The notes beneath the pieces were generated by a model, which saw only the letters and a list, made by a program, of their open reading frames with translations, did not search any database and had not been told where the DNA came from. The position numbers and the translations under genes are program-made. A stretch of DNA of 21,874 bases from Botryllus schlosseri. Lineage: Eukaryota > Chordata > Ascidiacea > Stolidobranchia > Styelidae. The stretch is taken from assembly GCA_000444245.1 (NCBI GenBank), contig ATSW01005044.1:1-21874 (forward strand), given 5' to 3'. This document shows, piece after piece, positions 1-9,681 of the stretch; position 1 is the stretch's first letter; every line of letters begins with the position of its first letter.

Positions 1-68
1 CATCCAGGTAAGGTGCATGACGCTAGAATGTTCAAGAACATTCTAGCGTCATGCACCTTACCTGGATG
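1..68. repeat. Perfect 33-bp-arm palindrome at the window edge
   Basis: Bases 1-33 and 36-68 are exact reverse complements around a 2-base centre (AA). The arm is not random sequence. Read on the minus strand from 68, it contains a splice acceptor (CATCCAG) followed by the Harbinger exon-5 coding start KVHDARMF, so the exon is followed immediately by its own mirror image. Either the locus carries an inverted duplication that continues to the left, or this is a fold-back artefact at a contig edge. The sequence alone cannot decide between them. Confidence 0.9.
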
Positions 69-1120
69 TGTGATAAAATCAAATTGTATGATAAAATAGA
101 GTCAAATTATATAGCTAAATGTTCCTTTTGCACAGGCTAGGTTTCAAAAATAATTACTAGGACTTACCGGGCCATCCTATGACAACATCCAAGAATCTGA
201 AAGTTTGGACTTGGCATAAATGGACAAGTGAACAAACTGAACATTATCAAGTTATTTCTCACCTCCCCTTGGAGTCTGTTACAGCTTGAATGTTGATTGA
301 ATATCTACCCTTGCGATTGAAATAGTCAGGTCCATTGACTGTTGGTTTGGGGATGCTTATGTGGCAGCCGTCTACGGCACCAACGCTATTTGGAATGCCC
401 TTGTCAATACAGAATGCCATGGAGGTAGCTCTAGGGTTGGCAGGTATCCTCACAAAATCTTTCATCATATGATTTACAATGGTAACACACACATCCATGG
501 TTATCTGTTGTAGACAAAACATAGTTGAACTATTGACTACCGTACTCCCGATGCAAAGATCAAATCATATTTACGTTGAAAACTGTGGACTTTCCAAGAC
601 CGAAGTATTCATCAACACTGCGGTAACTCATGTCACTACCGACACGACATAGGGCGATGGCAACACGACAAGACACTGACACCGGTTTCTTGAAATTGGT
701 TTGCTTTTTTGATAAGCTTTCGCGTAGGTGCTCAGCTAGTACGTTGAATGTGTCTCTGAAATGTGAAGTTATGTAGGCTCAGAACAGTCCCTTGGAATAT
801 TACTGTTGACTAATTAATCTTTATTGGATATCTTATCGTACACCATAGGTATATATGTGCTTTTTGATGATAAAATATATTCACCTTCTCAGACGCAAAT
901 GGCGTTTGTAATCAGCCTCTTCCCATAAATTGAGAGCTCTCTCCCAATAGCCACAGTTGGGCTTCGGTCGTTCTCGGCGAAGCGACATATTATTTTTCAT
1001 TGCAGCTAGGCGAGTTCTATTGTTCATGACCATATCTTCGCTGCGAACAATTGATCGCATCCTTCTTCGTGATTTTTTACGAAAAATTGAATACAAGTAT
1101 ATTTTCTTACGACGACTCAT
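36..1120 (-). CDS. PIF/Harbinger transposase, 5 exons, C-terminus outside the window
   Basis: This is a DDE nuclease (DDE_Tnp_4 type) that would cut and paste a Harbinger element. Exons on the minus strand: 1120-885, 755-575, 504-263, 196-168 and 61-36. The introns are 129, 70, 66 and 106 nt, each GT-AG, and all four junctions keep the frame with no stop. Exon 1 is basic and ends in the family motif YKRHLRLRR. Exon 2 carries the helix-turn-helix-like stretch SYRSVDEYFGLGKSTV. Exon 3 has the first catalytic Asp (VGAVDGCHI, about residue 184, bases 370-372) and YFNRKGRYSINIQ. The 29-nt exon 4 reads FLDVVIGWP. Exon 5 gives VHDARMF with the second catalytic Asp (about residue 234). The catalytic Glu is expected beyond the left edge. 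Start chosen at 1120 (MSRRKK); the frame is open to 1219, so an earlier Met is possible. I saw no Myb-like partner gene. Confidence 0.88.
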
Positions 1121-1586
1121 AATCATAAATACTGTAACCTGTAAGTACATTATGCTCTGATTCATTGCTTCGTAGCAATCATGAAGAGGTTCCTTACGCA
1201 TACATTGATCAACAAACAAACGTGAGCAGTGTAGCTATCCAGCTGTGATCACTCGCCCATGATATTTCACTATGTCTCGGATAAGAAACTCTTCTTCTTG
1301 TGATTACTCGAGACTTCTATATAAGTGTATGTAACACGTGTTAGAGGATTACCTTTTACTATGATTATGAGACTCTATACGCAAACTACTGTACAACGTT
1401 CTGAATAAACCATTGTATTGAGTATATATCTGTTACGAAGAACTTCACCCAAGGAACAGCTTCTCGAGTTATAAGTATTCAAGTATAGCCGAAATCCCAA
1501 GATATTTGGTTAGCTACGCTTCTAATACAGATCACCAGAGACAATAAGCTCTAATTCCTGCAATACTGTATAGTGTCTGTATAGTA
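1121..1586. other. Non-coding spacer
   Basis: This would be the 5' flank of the Harbinger gene up to the next element. I see no second gene and no inverted-repeat end that I can pair, so the Harbinger right boundary is not located. Confidence 0.5.
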
Positions 1587-1820
1587 GGGTTGTCCATAAT
1601 TTGGAAAATCTTACGAATCCTCCGTTGTAATGTCTTATTCTATAGATTATTGATAACAAACGACACTGAGCCTGAAAGAAGCTCACAGGAAGGCCGTTAA
1701 GATTTCGTGCAAAGCGTTTGAAAGTAGCTACCGAAGAATGGGCGTGCCACCTACCATAGAACGGCAAGAAGACTGGCAATCACGAAACCACGTCTCTTGA
1801 TTGGCTAATCCGCTATGCTT
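1587..1820 (-). repeat. Left inverted arm of the 2-kb element
   Basis: Reverse complement of 3345-3578 with scattered substitutions and few indels. The best-kept part is the outer 25 bp (TTTTCCAAATTATGGACAAC read inward on the opposite strand). The divergence suggests an old insertion. Confidence 0.75.
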
Positions 1821-3344
1821 CAATTACCACAACAGCAGCAGCTTGCTGCGTAGGTGATCAAGGAGTCTGCTACCGGCGGCGATTCTGAAAGCGCATTGTA
1901 TGTAGGTTGACAGATAATGATTTAGGATTAATTCAGGGTATGTTGAGGTACGAAATACATGATGAACAGACAACAGCTGCTTCACAAAAACGTCTAAAGC
2001 ATGATCGCTTCATTGTGAAGGGAACCGCCGTAGCCTATATGACTTGTTTTCAACGAGTGAAAGCATAGGCTCTTATGCAAGTAGCGACGGATTCCTAGTT
2101 TCAGAAAGAATATATCATTATTGAATACAACTATGAAGCTTAACAATGACACTATAATTTGTGTTATCTTATTGGGCTCAGGTTGTAGTACATAGTTGAA
2201 GTTTTGAAAGCTCTAAGAATCTTAGATCATTACCGGCTGCATCACAACTAATGCTTGAATCAAACCAGACATGGACATAAAAATGATGTATTAAAGCGGT
2301 TTGGTAGTTACACTCTTCTTCAGAAATCCAATGTAAGCTACCTGGTCGGCCCACATATCTTCTGAGCAGTCAGTCAGTCAGTATGCTTTTATTCATCTCA
2401 CCAACAAACACATGTAAATTGGTATAGTGAAAGCTTTTGACTTCAACCGCCAATTTATTTTCTGCTTCTCGGTCTCAGAAAAATAATTTTACGCACCTGG
2501 CGTAGGGGGTCCCAAGTCATTAAATATCAAGAACCGTACTGAAATGAATTTCTCCTAGGCAACAAATTAATTTTCATGTTATCGGAAATATCAGACGTCG
2601 AATCGGCATTTCAAAAGGACGAGGTTTCGAGTTTGACATGAGAGAGATTTAGACTCCAAAAACTCATCCGCAGACTACGGCACCGTTAGTAGTGTTGGCT
2701 CTGAGGTAGCAATGGCTACACAGTGCAAAAACATCATTCAGCGGAAGACTGGTATATAGATTAACGCAAGACGACGACACGTACTTTTTAGTTGTTCGGC
2801 AACTACTATTTTCTTCAAATATGCAACGAGAGCTGAACTAGAACCAGGACCGTAACTGCCGCACCCCAAAGCCCCCAATTACGGAGAGCTCAAAAGGGTC
2901 CAGAATTATTTCGCGAACTAGCATAGATTACGGAGTGTTTTTGGAAATTTATGCTACGCGCGATTTAATTGTGTCCAGAATCCATATCACATGGTATGCT
3001 GCACCAGTTTGGCGATGTCTAATATACCTTACCTGCACCCAGAAAAACAGGACCACTTGGTGTAATCTCAAGCATATCAGATATGTAGGCTATTTCTGGT
3101 ATCTATACTTACTTCTATGAGTTCACAATCATTGGCTGTTTCACCTCTGTCATGCCTGCAATAGGTTATTGTTGCACTAAAGCTATCGGTACCTAGTTTT
3201 AACACTAAAACATTTAATGACCAGATGTCTCATTTTATTATGAAATCACCAACGTACAATGCGCTTACAGAATCATTGCCGTTAGCGAACTTCTTGAACT
3301 ACTATAAGCACATAATCAGCAAGCCGCTGTGGTCGTGACCATTC

Positions 3345-3578
3345 AAGCATAGCTGATTAACCAATCAAGAGACTTGATTTCGTGATTACTAGTCTTCTCG
3401 CCGGTCTATGGTCGCTAACACGCCCACTCTACGGCAGCTACTTTCAAACGCATTTAGACAAATGGTAACGACTTTCCTATGAGCTTATTTCAGGTTCATT
3501 GATGTTTTTTATCAATAATCTACAGAATGAGACATGGATACGCATCTTTAGTGAGATTTTCCAAATTATGGACAACCC
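3345..3578 (+). repeat. Right inverted arm of the 2-kb element
   Basis: Partner of 1587-1820. A short reading frame across this arm is matched in frame by one across the left arm (shared VRFSKLWTTL), but this only reflects the repeated DNA and is not a gene. Confidence 0.75.
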
Positions 3579-4603
3579 TAATAATCATATATAATATAGC
3601 CTGGACTTTCTTGCGCGCATTCATACTCCCAAGGAATCAAAAATTCAATTTTTTTTGCAAGGAGGGTATCAAAATACAGAAGTACACAGTCATACCACAA
3701 TGGCTCACCTCGGTTAGTCCTGAAAAATTAAGGCAAAATATGTAACCATAAGCTACATACCATCAAGTGGTAGAAGAAACTTCCGTCATAACAAAACACA
3801 GCCAACTGTGAAGCACGTTCAAGAGTAGGCCTATATCTAATATTTATAAATCTATGCGTATTTGTCAACTATACGCCTACGGAAGTTGCTTATCATGAAG
3901 CACACAAAAATCAGTTTGTGTCCGATGGCAACTTTGTTCCAATGAAGTTCATTCTTTAAAATTTTGAAGGTTTTATACTTAGACCAATGATACGCTCGAT
4001 GTGTATCCTTTTCGAGGCAACTCGGCGGTCGTGAATTAATACTTCCTCATCAAATTGGTTTTTGTCCCCAAGCAAATGTGGAGTATTTACAAAGACGTCC
4101 CGATTTGCAAATAAATCCTGCACCAATAATCCACGATCAGCCATGATGCTGTCCCGTCGCTGGAGCTTGCTTTTATCTGTCATTAGCACAGATCTCTCCA
4201 TAATTTGTCTATCGGTCGTCCTGCCACCATAAGTATCGGACACATAAGAGACAAGGCCAGAGGGAGAACAGCCGATGATGGTTTTCAAGGTGTTGTGGTT
4301 CTTATAAGAAGAAAATGTGGCTGATTGTCCGTTCACATTAGAGGGCTTTTCAATGGGAACTTCGGTCGCATCTAATATTACTCTGGTAGAAGGAAAATTC
4401 TTGCTAAAATCTTGTGGCATGTGTTCTTGTGTCAGCTCATACGATGGTCAGGTGTTCAACTCTTTCAACTGGTGGTACATGAAATTGACCCACATGTTGA
4501 ACAACTGACCTACTCGAACTTTGCTGATGTCGAATATGAGTGAAAGTTCAAAGTCGTCTTTTGCCTGGCGAAGTTTCATGAGAGTGAGATAGAGTTGCTC
4601 TTG

Positions 4604-4639
4604 GGGAGACCAATGATATATATACAATGATTGGAAACT
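4604..4639 (+). repeat. Left end of P element: 7-bp target duplication plus 29-bp inverted repeat
   Basis: GGGAGAC (4604-4610) is followed by the terminal repeat 4611-4639, which begins CAATGATATATATACAATG. The repeat is the exact reverse complement of 8043-8071. Starting with CA and being about 30 bp long is typical of P elements, where Drosophila has 31 bp and an 8-bp duplication. Here 7 bp fits if the element starts at CA; 5 bp (GGAGA) fits if it starts one base earlier. Confidence 0.88.
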
Positions 4640-6155
4640 ACCGTGAGCTCTGCGTTTCAGCGTGTTCCTGGTCAGTGGTCACGCTTCATCGCATACACAG
4701 TTCTGCTGTAAACAAAGGCTTCCTCAGCAATACTTCTTTGAGGAACTAGCGATGATATATAATTCATTGGGTATATTTATCAGTGGCAATTAACGTTAAC
4801 GTGTTGAATAGCTTTAAAAGCGCATTTCTTTCTCGCGTCTGGCATTTTTCTTCTGATTATGCTAGCGGACCGCTGCCATATAAACGTTGATTCACGTACA
4901 CGTACTTCGTACAGTCGTACACCTAGTTCACAAGATAAATTTCGCGCGTCATGCGCGTATCGTAAATCCAATTCACACATTGANGACTCGCAATTATACG
5001 CAATNCCCGTGATGTAGCCTTGTGACGACCAACGAGGNTTATGTTCACACAGTCGTGGTCGTTCAACCTTTGTTGCAAGTGACACAACCTTCATTCCAAC
5101 TTGCTAAATNAATAACATTATATATAATTAAATATCAAGCAGACGTAGTTTTTAAAGGAGTAATTCTAGTTATTTTGAGTANTCGANTAGGTTTGCCTAC
5201 TNCCGCGGGTGATTGTGTTTTCATACTACTCACCAAACAAAAACATCACAACNTGTTTTTTTCCGGGGATATCTAGATCTCCTGAGTTTTGAAGGTTTTT
5301 GAAAATAGCACGCACATATTNAATGGCCATTTTGCGGCAGTCACTAAGCTTAACCCTGCAATTTCAAAAGTGACTATTTCCAACTGACTCAGAGCGAACA
5401 ACCAAATCTACTTTTAGAACTTTTTAAAAGTACTATACNGATTTATATTTTCGCTACTTCTATTTGAACCTGAGTAAATCATTGTAGCAATACTTCCACT
5501 ACTTCAGTAGCAACGCTGTATACATCACCCACCTCTGAAAAAAGTCACCTATCCATGATCATTCCACAAAATCTCGATGCCTTATAATACAGAATTGAAT
5601 TTTCAGGATTCCATCATGTTATGTAAAGAAATGAGGAAGATACATACACTTCACAGATATAGAACATTTACGAATACATAATTTAATCCTCAAATCCCTA
5701 ATTCATGTGTATACGACCGAAATAATGATGCAGGCATTTGAAAAAAGTAACATTAATATGCAACTGTACAGAACTAGACCAATGCAAAAATAACCATGTG
5801 GACAACAAAAACAGTTCATGCCTGATTTGTCAAGCAATAACAGTGCTAGATACCAAGTTTTGTCATCTTCAACTTGGGAAAAGTATTTGGATGATGTTCT
5901 TAATAATGCAGCAGTACACTTGCTTTCGTTGGCTCATGAATGGCCAAATACGACCCGAATGATGCCGTATCTACTCTTGATGAAATCTGCCTTGTTTAGC
6001 TATTTGTCCATCTTTGCTTGCTCTAGCCCGAATCATTGGTAGGATGGGGAACATTCTTTTTCCGTAATTTTATATGATATCAAGGTGTCACCAAATTCAT
6101 TATTATCTGTAAGTGCAGAATAAGGATTCGGCTATTTGACCGTACTTGTCCATGG
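4640..6155. other. P-element 3' side, no gene recognised
   Basis: This should hold the C-terminal third of the P transposase (minus strand), with its Glu-containing block, but I could not find that block in any frame. Overlapping 74-codon plus-strand frames near 5738-6042 have no recognisable motif. Ten isolated N's lie between 4984 and 5439, so sequence quality is lower there. Confidence 0.5.
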
Positions 6156-6939
6156 TTAGTAAATGCATAAATGGTTATCGAGACTCAAGAATTTTTTGGT
6201 TTCCCAAGTTGCTGTTCCTTCAGCACAAGAATCTATCCATTTTCGCATTTTAGGCAAGAAATCATTTTCCAGCCAGTCCAAGCGTGAATCGGCTGGACTG
6301 CAATATGGCTTCAAGTTGGTGTTGTAGCTGAACTTGGTTGATGTATTCATAATGTCGAACCACTTGTAAATACCGGCAAACCATGCAGAAGCTTCTTTAG
6401 CCTCACCTCTCCTGCTCGCATAATACGCGCAACACTATTAGAGAGAAGCTGAGCTGCAAAAATCTCCCGCATCTTTGCCAAGCTTTGCATACGAAAATGT
6501 GCATCCGTCAATTTGCCGCATCTCAATTCCGTCAGTTCAAACAGCCGTAAAATGCCGCCATCGAATAAATTTACCATCCTTGTTGAGAAGTTTCGTACCA
6601 CCAGTGCGGCTGGCGTAGAGGTTGTTGCGTACGTTCTTGGAACATCTTGCGATTTGCACTGAGTCCATCAGCAACAAACGCAGCTACCCGAAATCCACAA
6701 TCCTCCAGGATGCCGACACATTTCCAGAATATAGGCCTACTCGAAAGTCGAAATGAAGCCACCGACTTTGTTGCGCAGTATGCCAAGGGTTTGGAAACGG
6801 ACGTTACCAGGCCACTGGCATAAACTTGAAGAGCGTGTGTAGCTGCATGGTTCATCATCATCTACAGGTCTCGACTCCCCAAGATCAACGAATCCTACCA
6901 TTCCGTCTTTCGTTGTACTGAATACAATATTCTCTTTCA
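6156..6939 (-). pseudogene. P/THAP9-type transposase, decayed central part
   Basis: A plausible acceptor (TTTTCAG, ending 6940) opens an exon reading VKENIVFSTTKDGMVGFVDL, the conserved P-family block just after the first catalytic Asp. In a second frame come NHAATHALQVYASGLV, PLAYCATKSV, PIFWKCVGILEDCGF and FVADGLSANRKMF, where the Asp of VADG matches the second catalytic Asp (compare TADGxSPNRKFF in relatives). Further frames give GKLTDAHFRMQSLAKMR, FAAQLLSNSVARIM, EASAWFAGIYKWFDIMN and LKPYCSPADSRLDWLENDF. At least four frame changes are needed, about 30 residues are missing after RKMF, and the C-terminal Glu region is not seen. It is clearly non-functional. Confidence 0.82.
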
Positions 6940-7283
6940 CTGAAAATGCAAAAAATCAGAAGTAGTTAGACACATGAAACATCACCGTGAACAGCATTGC
7001 TGAAATTTTCGCGATGAAGTTTTCGACACAGCTATAAAGTCATGAGAACACAATCTAGCCAATTTACAGGCAAATTCAAGGTTGGAATTGCTCCAATTTG
7101 CAATTTGATCGATTTGTGTCCTATACGCAAGAGCAAATGCATTAGACATTAAAACGAAACTCGTTTCTACAGCTTACCAGTCAACTACCATGGGAATCAA
7201 AATATATAGCCAAGGTAGCCCACCACTCTGTAGTGCTTATGCAATGATGAAGAGTAGGCTACAGTATAGAATCATTTCCTCAC
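6940..7283. other. P-element interior, probable intron sequence
   Basis: This AT-rich stretch lies between the THAP remnant and the transposase exon on the minus strand. It has a good acceptor at its 3' end (by 6940) and a donor-like GTGAGG next to 7284, consistent with an intron. No other feature is visible. Confidence 0.4.
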
Positions 7284-7438
7284 CTTTCAACAAATCAGAT
7301 GACGCGAATGAAGTTCGCAAATCTTTAAATCGTCTTTTTTTGTACAATTGATCCAGCCACGATATTGACGCATGCTCCTTATAAATTTCTCAAGGTTTTC
7401 CGCCCATTCATATTTGGCGCCAGTACAAAAACGTTTTG
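7284..7438 (-). pseudogene. THAP domain remnant of the P element
   Basis: The segment is bounded by an acceptor (AGTTTCAG, next to 7438) and a donor (AAAG|GTGAGG, next to 7284). It reads YEWAENLEKFIRSMRQYRGW, then DDLKICELH, and after a 1-base slip FASSDLLK. Together these resemble the helix Trp and the C-x2-H-F plus (S)D segment of THAP domains. The N-terminal Cys pair is not evident. The position, upstream of the catalytic exon, is where THAP lies in THAP9-like P transposases. Recognised from motif memory only. Confidence 0.5.
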
Positions 7439-7669
7439 CTGAAACTTTAAACAAATGCGCATTGGCAGAGGTTTTAGCACACCCTGGTATGCAACACTAT
7501 CTCACATCTGACGCAACCAACTATTCATCAATCAACTATTAGTGAGAAAAAATAGTTATAAATATTATAGTAGCCTTCAATAAAATTGCTTTCTGTTAAA
7601 TGGGTCTCATCGAATTTTCAGGTTGGCCACCCACCAGCAATAAGATTACTCACAAAAGCATCTTAATCA

Positions 7670-7910
7670 GTTTCGCTTTCAAGATATCAGATGGCGTAAT
7701 TGATGCTTTAAAATGTTCGAATCTCAATCTGTCCTAATTTTTCAAGCTTTTTTACGCTCATCCACAGGTACAAAAACCTAAGCAGCTAGTCAGTACCTGA
7801 ATATTGCGCATTGGCGGAAGTTTGATTAGACCTTAGTATGCAGTACTGTCTCACTATGCTCGCAAAACCTGTTAACAATCAACCAACAAACGAAAAAAAC
7901 AGTGGAATAA
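7670..7910 (-). repeat. Diverged duplicate of the THAP-remnant region
   Basis: The segment parallels about 7285-7560 in the same order: CAGATGxCG, the TACAAAAAC run, GCGCATTGGC, then the pair TATGCA and CTGTCTCAC. Identity is perhaps 65-70%, with indels. Read on the minus strand it again gives a THAP-like FEHF and SDILK. It looks like an old direct duplication within the P element. Confidence 0.5.
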
Positions 7911-8042
7911 ATAACTGCCAGCAAAGGTGATAGCAGTACTCCACCACGGTCAACATTACTCAATGAAGTGTATGCAGTCAACCTTATCCGCGCACACGCT
8001 GATTTCGGCGGGAGTAAACCTTACAGCGTTAGGGGGCGTTGC

Positions 8043-8078
8043 AGTTTCCAATCATTGTATATATATCATTGGGGAGAC
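8043..8078 (-). repeat. Right end of P element: 29-bp inverted repeat plus target duplication
   Basis: Bases 8043-8071 are the exact reverse complement of 4611-4639, followed by the second GGGAGAC (8072-8078). The ISL2EU frame resumes immediately after. Confidence 0.88.
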
Positions 8079-8879
8079 AGACGGCTGCATTGACTTTTTA
8101 AGTAATGGGCAGCTGGACCAAGAACATTAAAAAAAAATCAAAGTGATGGTAATCATCAAATCCAGTGAAATATTTCACAGCTTCGGGTTTGTCTTTCAAG
8201 CTGTCCAATCTCAATCCACGTGATGGCATCAAACAACATTGAGTCGTTTCGTCAACATGTCCATTATCGTTTACAGACATATTCAATTGATTACTGCACC
8301 CCTCATTATCATTATCGATTACGACCTCTTCGCTAAACCCTATTACTGGGTTTAAATTCGAGTGGATGTTGTCAGGACAAATATCTTCAAATGGATCATG
8401 CTGCCTGCGCTTTTCTCTTCCTTATTCCCTTCCTTTGCAGACCGACTTTGCAGACCGTCCAAATGGGAAAATAGAAGGCACTGCACCGTCGCGCAATAAT
8501 TTCCTCTCATCTGTAAACAGAGAAACGAAAATGAATGAATGAATTTCTGGTATTGAGACAGATAAAATGAGGGACTTGTTCAACCAAATATTCAGCTGTT
8601 CAATAACTCCTGGCTTATATACTACCTAACGGAAAGCAACATGCACCAGCTGGGCTGGAGCATTCGATGCCTAACGGCAATCAAGAAATTTCATCCTTAC
8701 CATTTCCATCGTCACGATAGTCGGCCTCCACAAAATATGTGCTACACACACGAGCGCTTGGGCCCGGCTGCCACAGTTTTTTGGTGCGACTGTCAAGCCT
8801 TCGTATCGCCACTATCCACTTCTTTCTGGTGTCTTCGCGAGTCGGAAATCGGTGACCGCCGGCATTTGAGCAACGGGGA

Positions 8880-9005
8880 ACAGAACAACACGGCATCACT
8901 ACTACCTCTATTACTACTCTACTACTATAACTACTCCACTACCACTACTCCACTACTGCTACTTCACTACTGCTACTACAACTCCAATACTACTTCTACT
9001 ACACT
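8880..9005. repeat. ACT/CTA-rich imperfect microsatellite
   Basis: Irregular runs of CTACTACT, CCACTA and GCTACT fill about 110 bp just upstream of the THAP start codon of the ISL2EU gene. They produce a low-complexity plus-strand reading frame that is not a gene. Confidence 0.8.
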
Positions 9006-9070
9006 TCCTGCGTCGTCGTCGTAGATACGTAAACAAACAACAGGGTTTGAACCCGCTCAGAGGCCAAACG

Positions 9071-9289
9071 CCAGACGCCAAACGCCGCGCGGCGGCCGAA
9101 TGTCTATACGGCGTTTGGCGTCTGGTTTTCTGAGACTATAGATAACTAACCTACCGTAGGTTAGTTATCTATACTGAGACGCCGAGTAGCTATACGGCGT
9201 TTGGCGTCTGTTATGTTCAGACGCCGAGTAGCTATACGGCGTTTGGTGTCTGTTCAGACGCCGAGTAGCTATACGGCGTTCGGCATCTG
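9071..9289. repeat. Cluster of hairpins built on CAGACGCC / GGCGTCTG
   Basis: CCAGACGCCAAACGCCG (9071-9087) pairs perfectly with 9109-9125. Then three direct units of about 35 bp (9177-9210, 9218-9252, 9255-9289) each read CAGACGCC-GAGTAGCTATAC-GGCGTTTGGCGTCTG with 0-3 changes, so each can itself fold. The GC-rich core (GCCGCGCGGC, 9085-9094) is unlike the AT-rich surroundings. This may be the subterminal region of the ISL2EU element or an independent hairpin repeat. Confidence 0.85.
9137..9173. repeat. Perfect 18-bp-arm palindrome
   Basis: TATAGATAACTAACCTAC, one C, then its exact reverse complement. It sits inside the GACGCC hairpin cluster, between the first hairpin and the direct units, but shares no sequence with them. 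Confidence 0.92.
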
Positions 9290-9681
9290 GTATGTTGAGA
9301 ATAGGGTTTTATTTGAAGGTTGACGCTTGAACAGGAGTTTTCTGCAGCTAAATCTAAGCAAAGCATGTCATATCATTGGCCAGTGGGCAAGTGATTTGAT
9401 GGTTGTTTCGTGTGTACCTGTACACTGACTGTACCGTACATCGCGTGTGCTTCGGTGCTGGGTCGACACTGAAGATCTGGCTGCTTGAGAACATACACGT
9501 TTCGTATTAGACAGATCGTCAGTCACGTTACTACAGATACTGCATGATTTGTTGCTGGGAACTTAACCACCGCAAGAAGATAACAGTATGTGACGTGTAG
9601 TAACAAGATATTTTATTGTTTTCTAGTAGGGTAGGCCTATAGTTAGCGATTGATTCTGGACTAGACTGAAACAGCCGATAG
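9290..9681. other. Non-coding spacer
   Basis: No open frame, repeat pair or known motif was recognised, apart from one TAGGCCTA octamer (9632-9639). Confidence 0.5.

Larger units (their letters stand above)
1587..3578. mobile_element. 2-kb non-autonomous element with long terminal inverted repeats
   Basis: The ends are GGGTTGTCCATAATTTGG and its complement, both flanked by TA (1585-1586 and 3579-3580), as expected for a TA target duplication. The arms 1587-1820 and 3345-3578 align base for base over 234 bp at roughly 75-80% identity. Weaker similarity continues inward to about 1915 and 3250, where a segment around GCGCATTGTA is shared. The 1.3-kb middle has only short chance reading frames. 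The terminal sequence resembles that of many TA-targeting transposons, but no transposase is present to place it in a superfamily. Confidence 0.75.
4611..8071 (-). mobile_element. P element (3461 bp) inserted in the ISL2EU-like transposase
   Basis: Removing 4611-8071 and one copy of GGGAGAC restores an uninterrupted ISL2EU reading frame across the junction (LSPQ|EQLYL), which proves this is an insertion and gives its polarity. Perfect 29-bp inverted ends and a minus-strand transposase of the P/THAP9 family inside identify it. The coding region is decayed, yet the termini are still identical to each other. The inner flanks share only CAGCGTGT beyond the 29 bp. Confidence 0.87.
3852..8896 (-). 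pseudogene. THAP-DDE transposase (ISL2EU/IS4EU-like), split by a P element
   Basis: This was a transposase with an N-terminal THAP DNA-binding domain, an HTH_Tnp_4-like region and a DDE_Tnp_4 nuclease. Exon 1 (8896-8701) begins MPCCSVPRCSN and holds the THAP zinc region. A phase-1, 190-nt intron (8511-8700, GTAAGG/TTTACAG) joins it in frame to exon 2, which starts DERKLLRDGAVPSIFPF and completes the THAP AVPxIF motif. Exon 2 runs to LSPQ at about 8079, is interrupted by the insertion 4611-8071, and resumes as EQLYLTLMKLRQ at about 4602. The catalytic region reads ILDATEVPIEKPS, ATFSSYKNHNT, SDTYGGRTTDRQI and DSIMADRG. Lesions: His of the THAP C-x2-H is Tyr (VCSTYF); in-frame TAA soon after the THAP end; slip in a poly-T run near 8130; TGA at LNT*PSY (about 4448); 1-base slip near 3975, after which KTFKILKNEL continues to the stop at 3852. 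Strong family match; the ISL2EU versus IS4EU label is less sure. Element ends were not identified. Confidence 0.85.

Noticed and set aside
5738-6042. Two overlapping 74-codon plus-strand frames in the P element
   Set aside because: No similarity recognised; they lie where the decayed 3' side of the minus-strand transposase should be.
8641-9024. 127-codon plus-strand frame
   Set aside because: Its first part is the antisense of the THAP exon and the second half is the ACT microsatellite.
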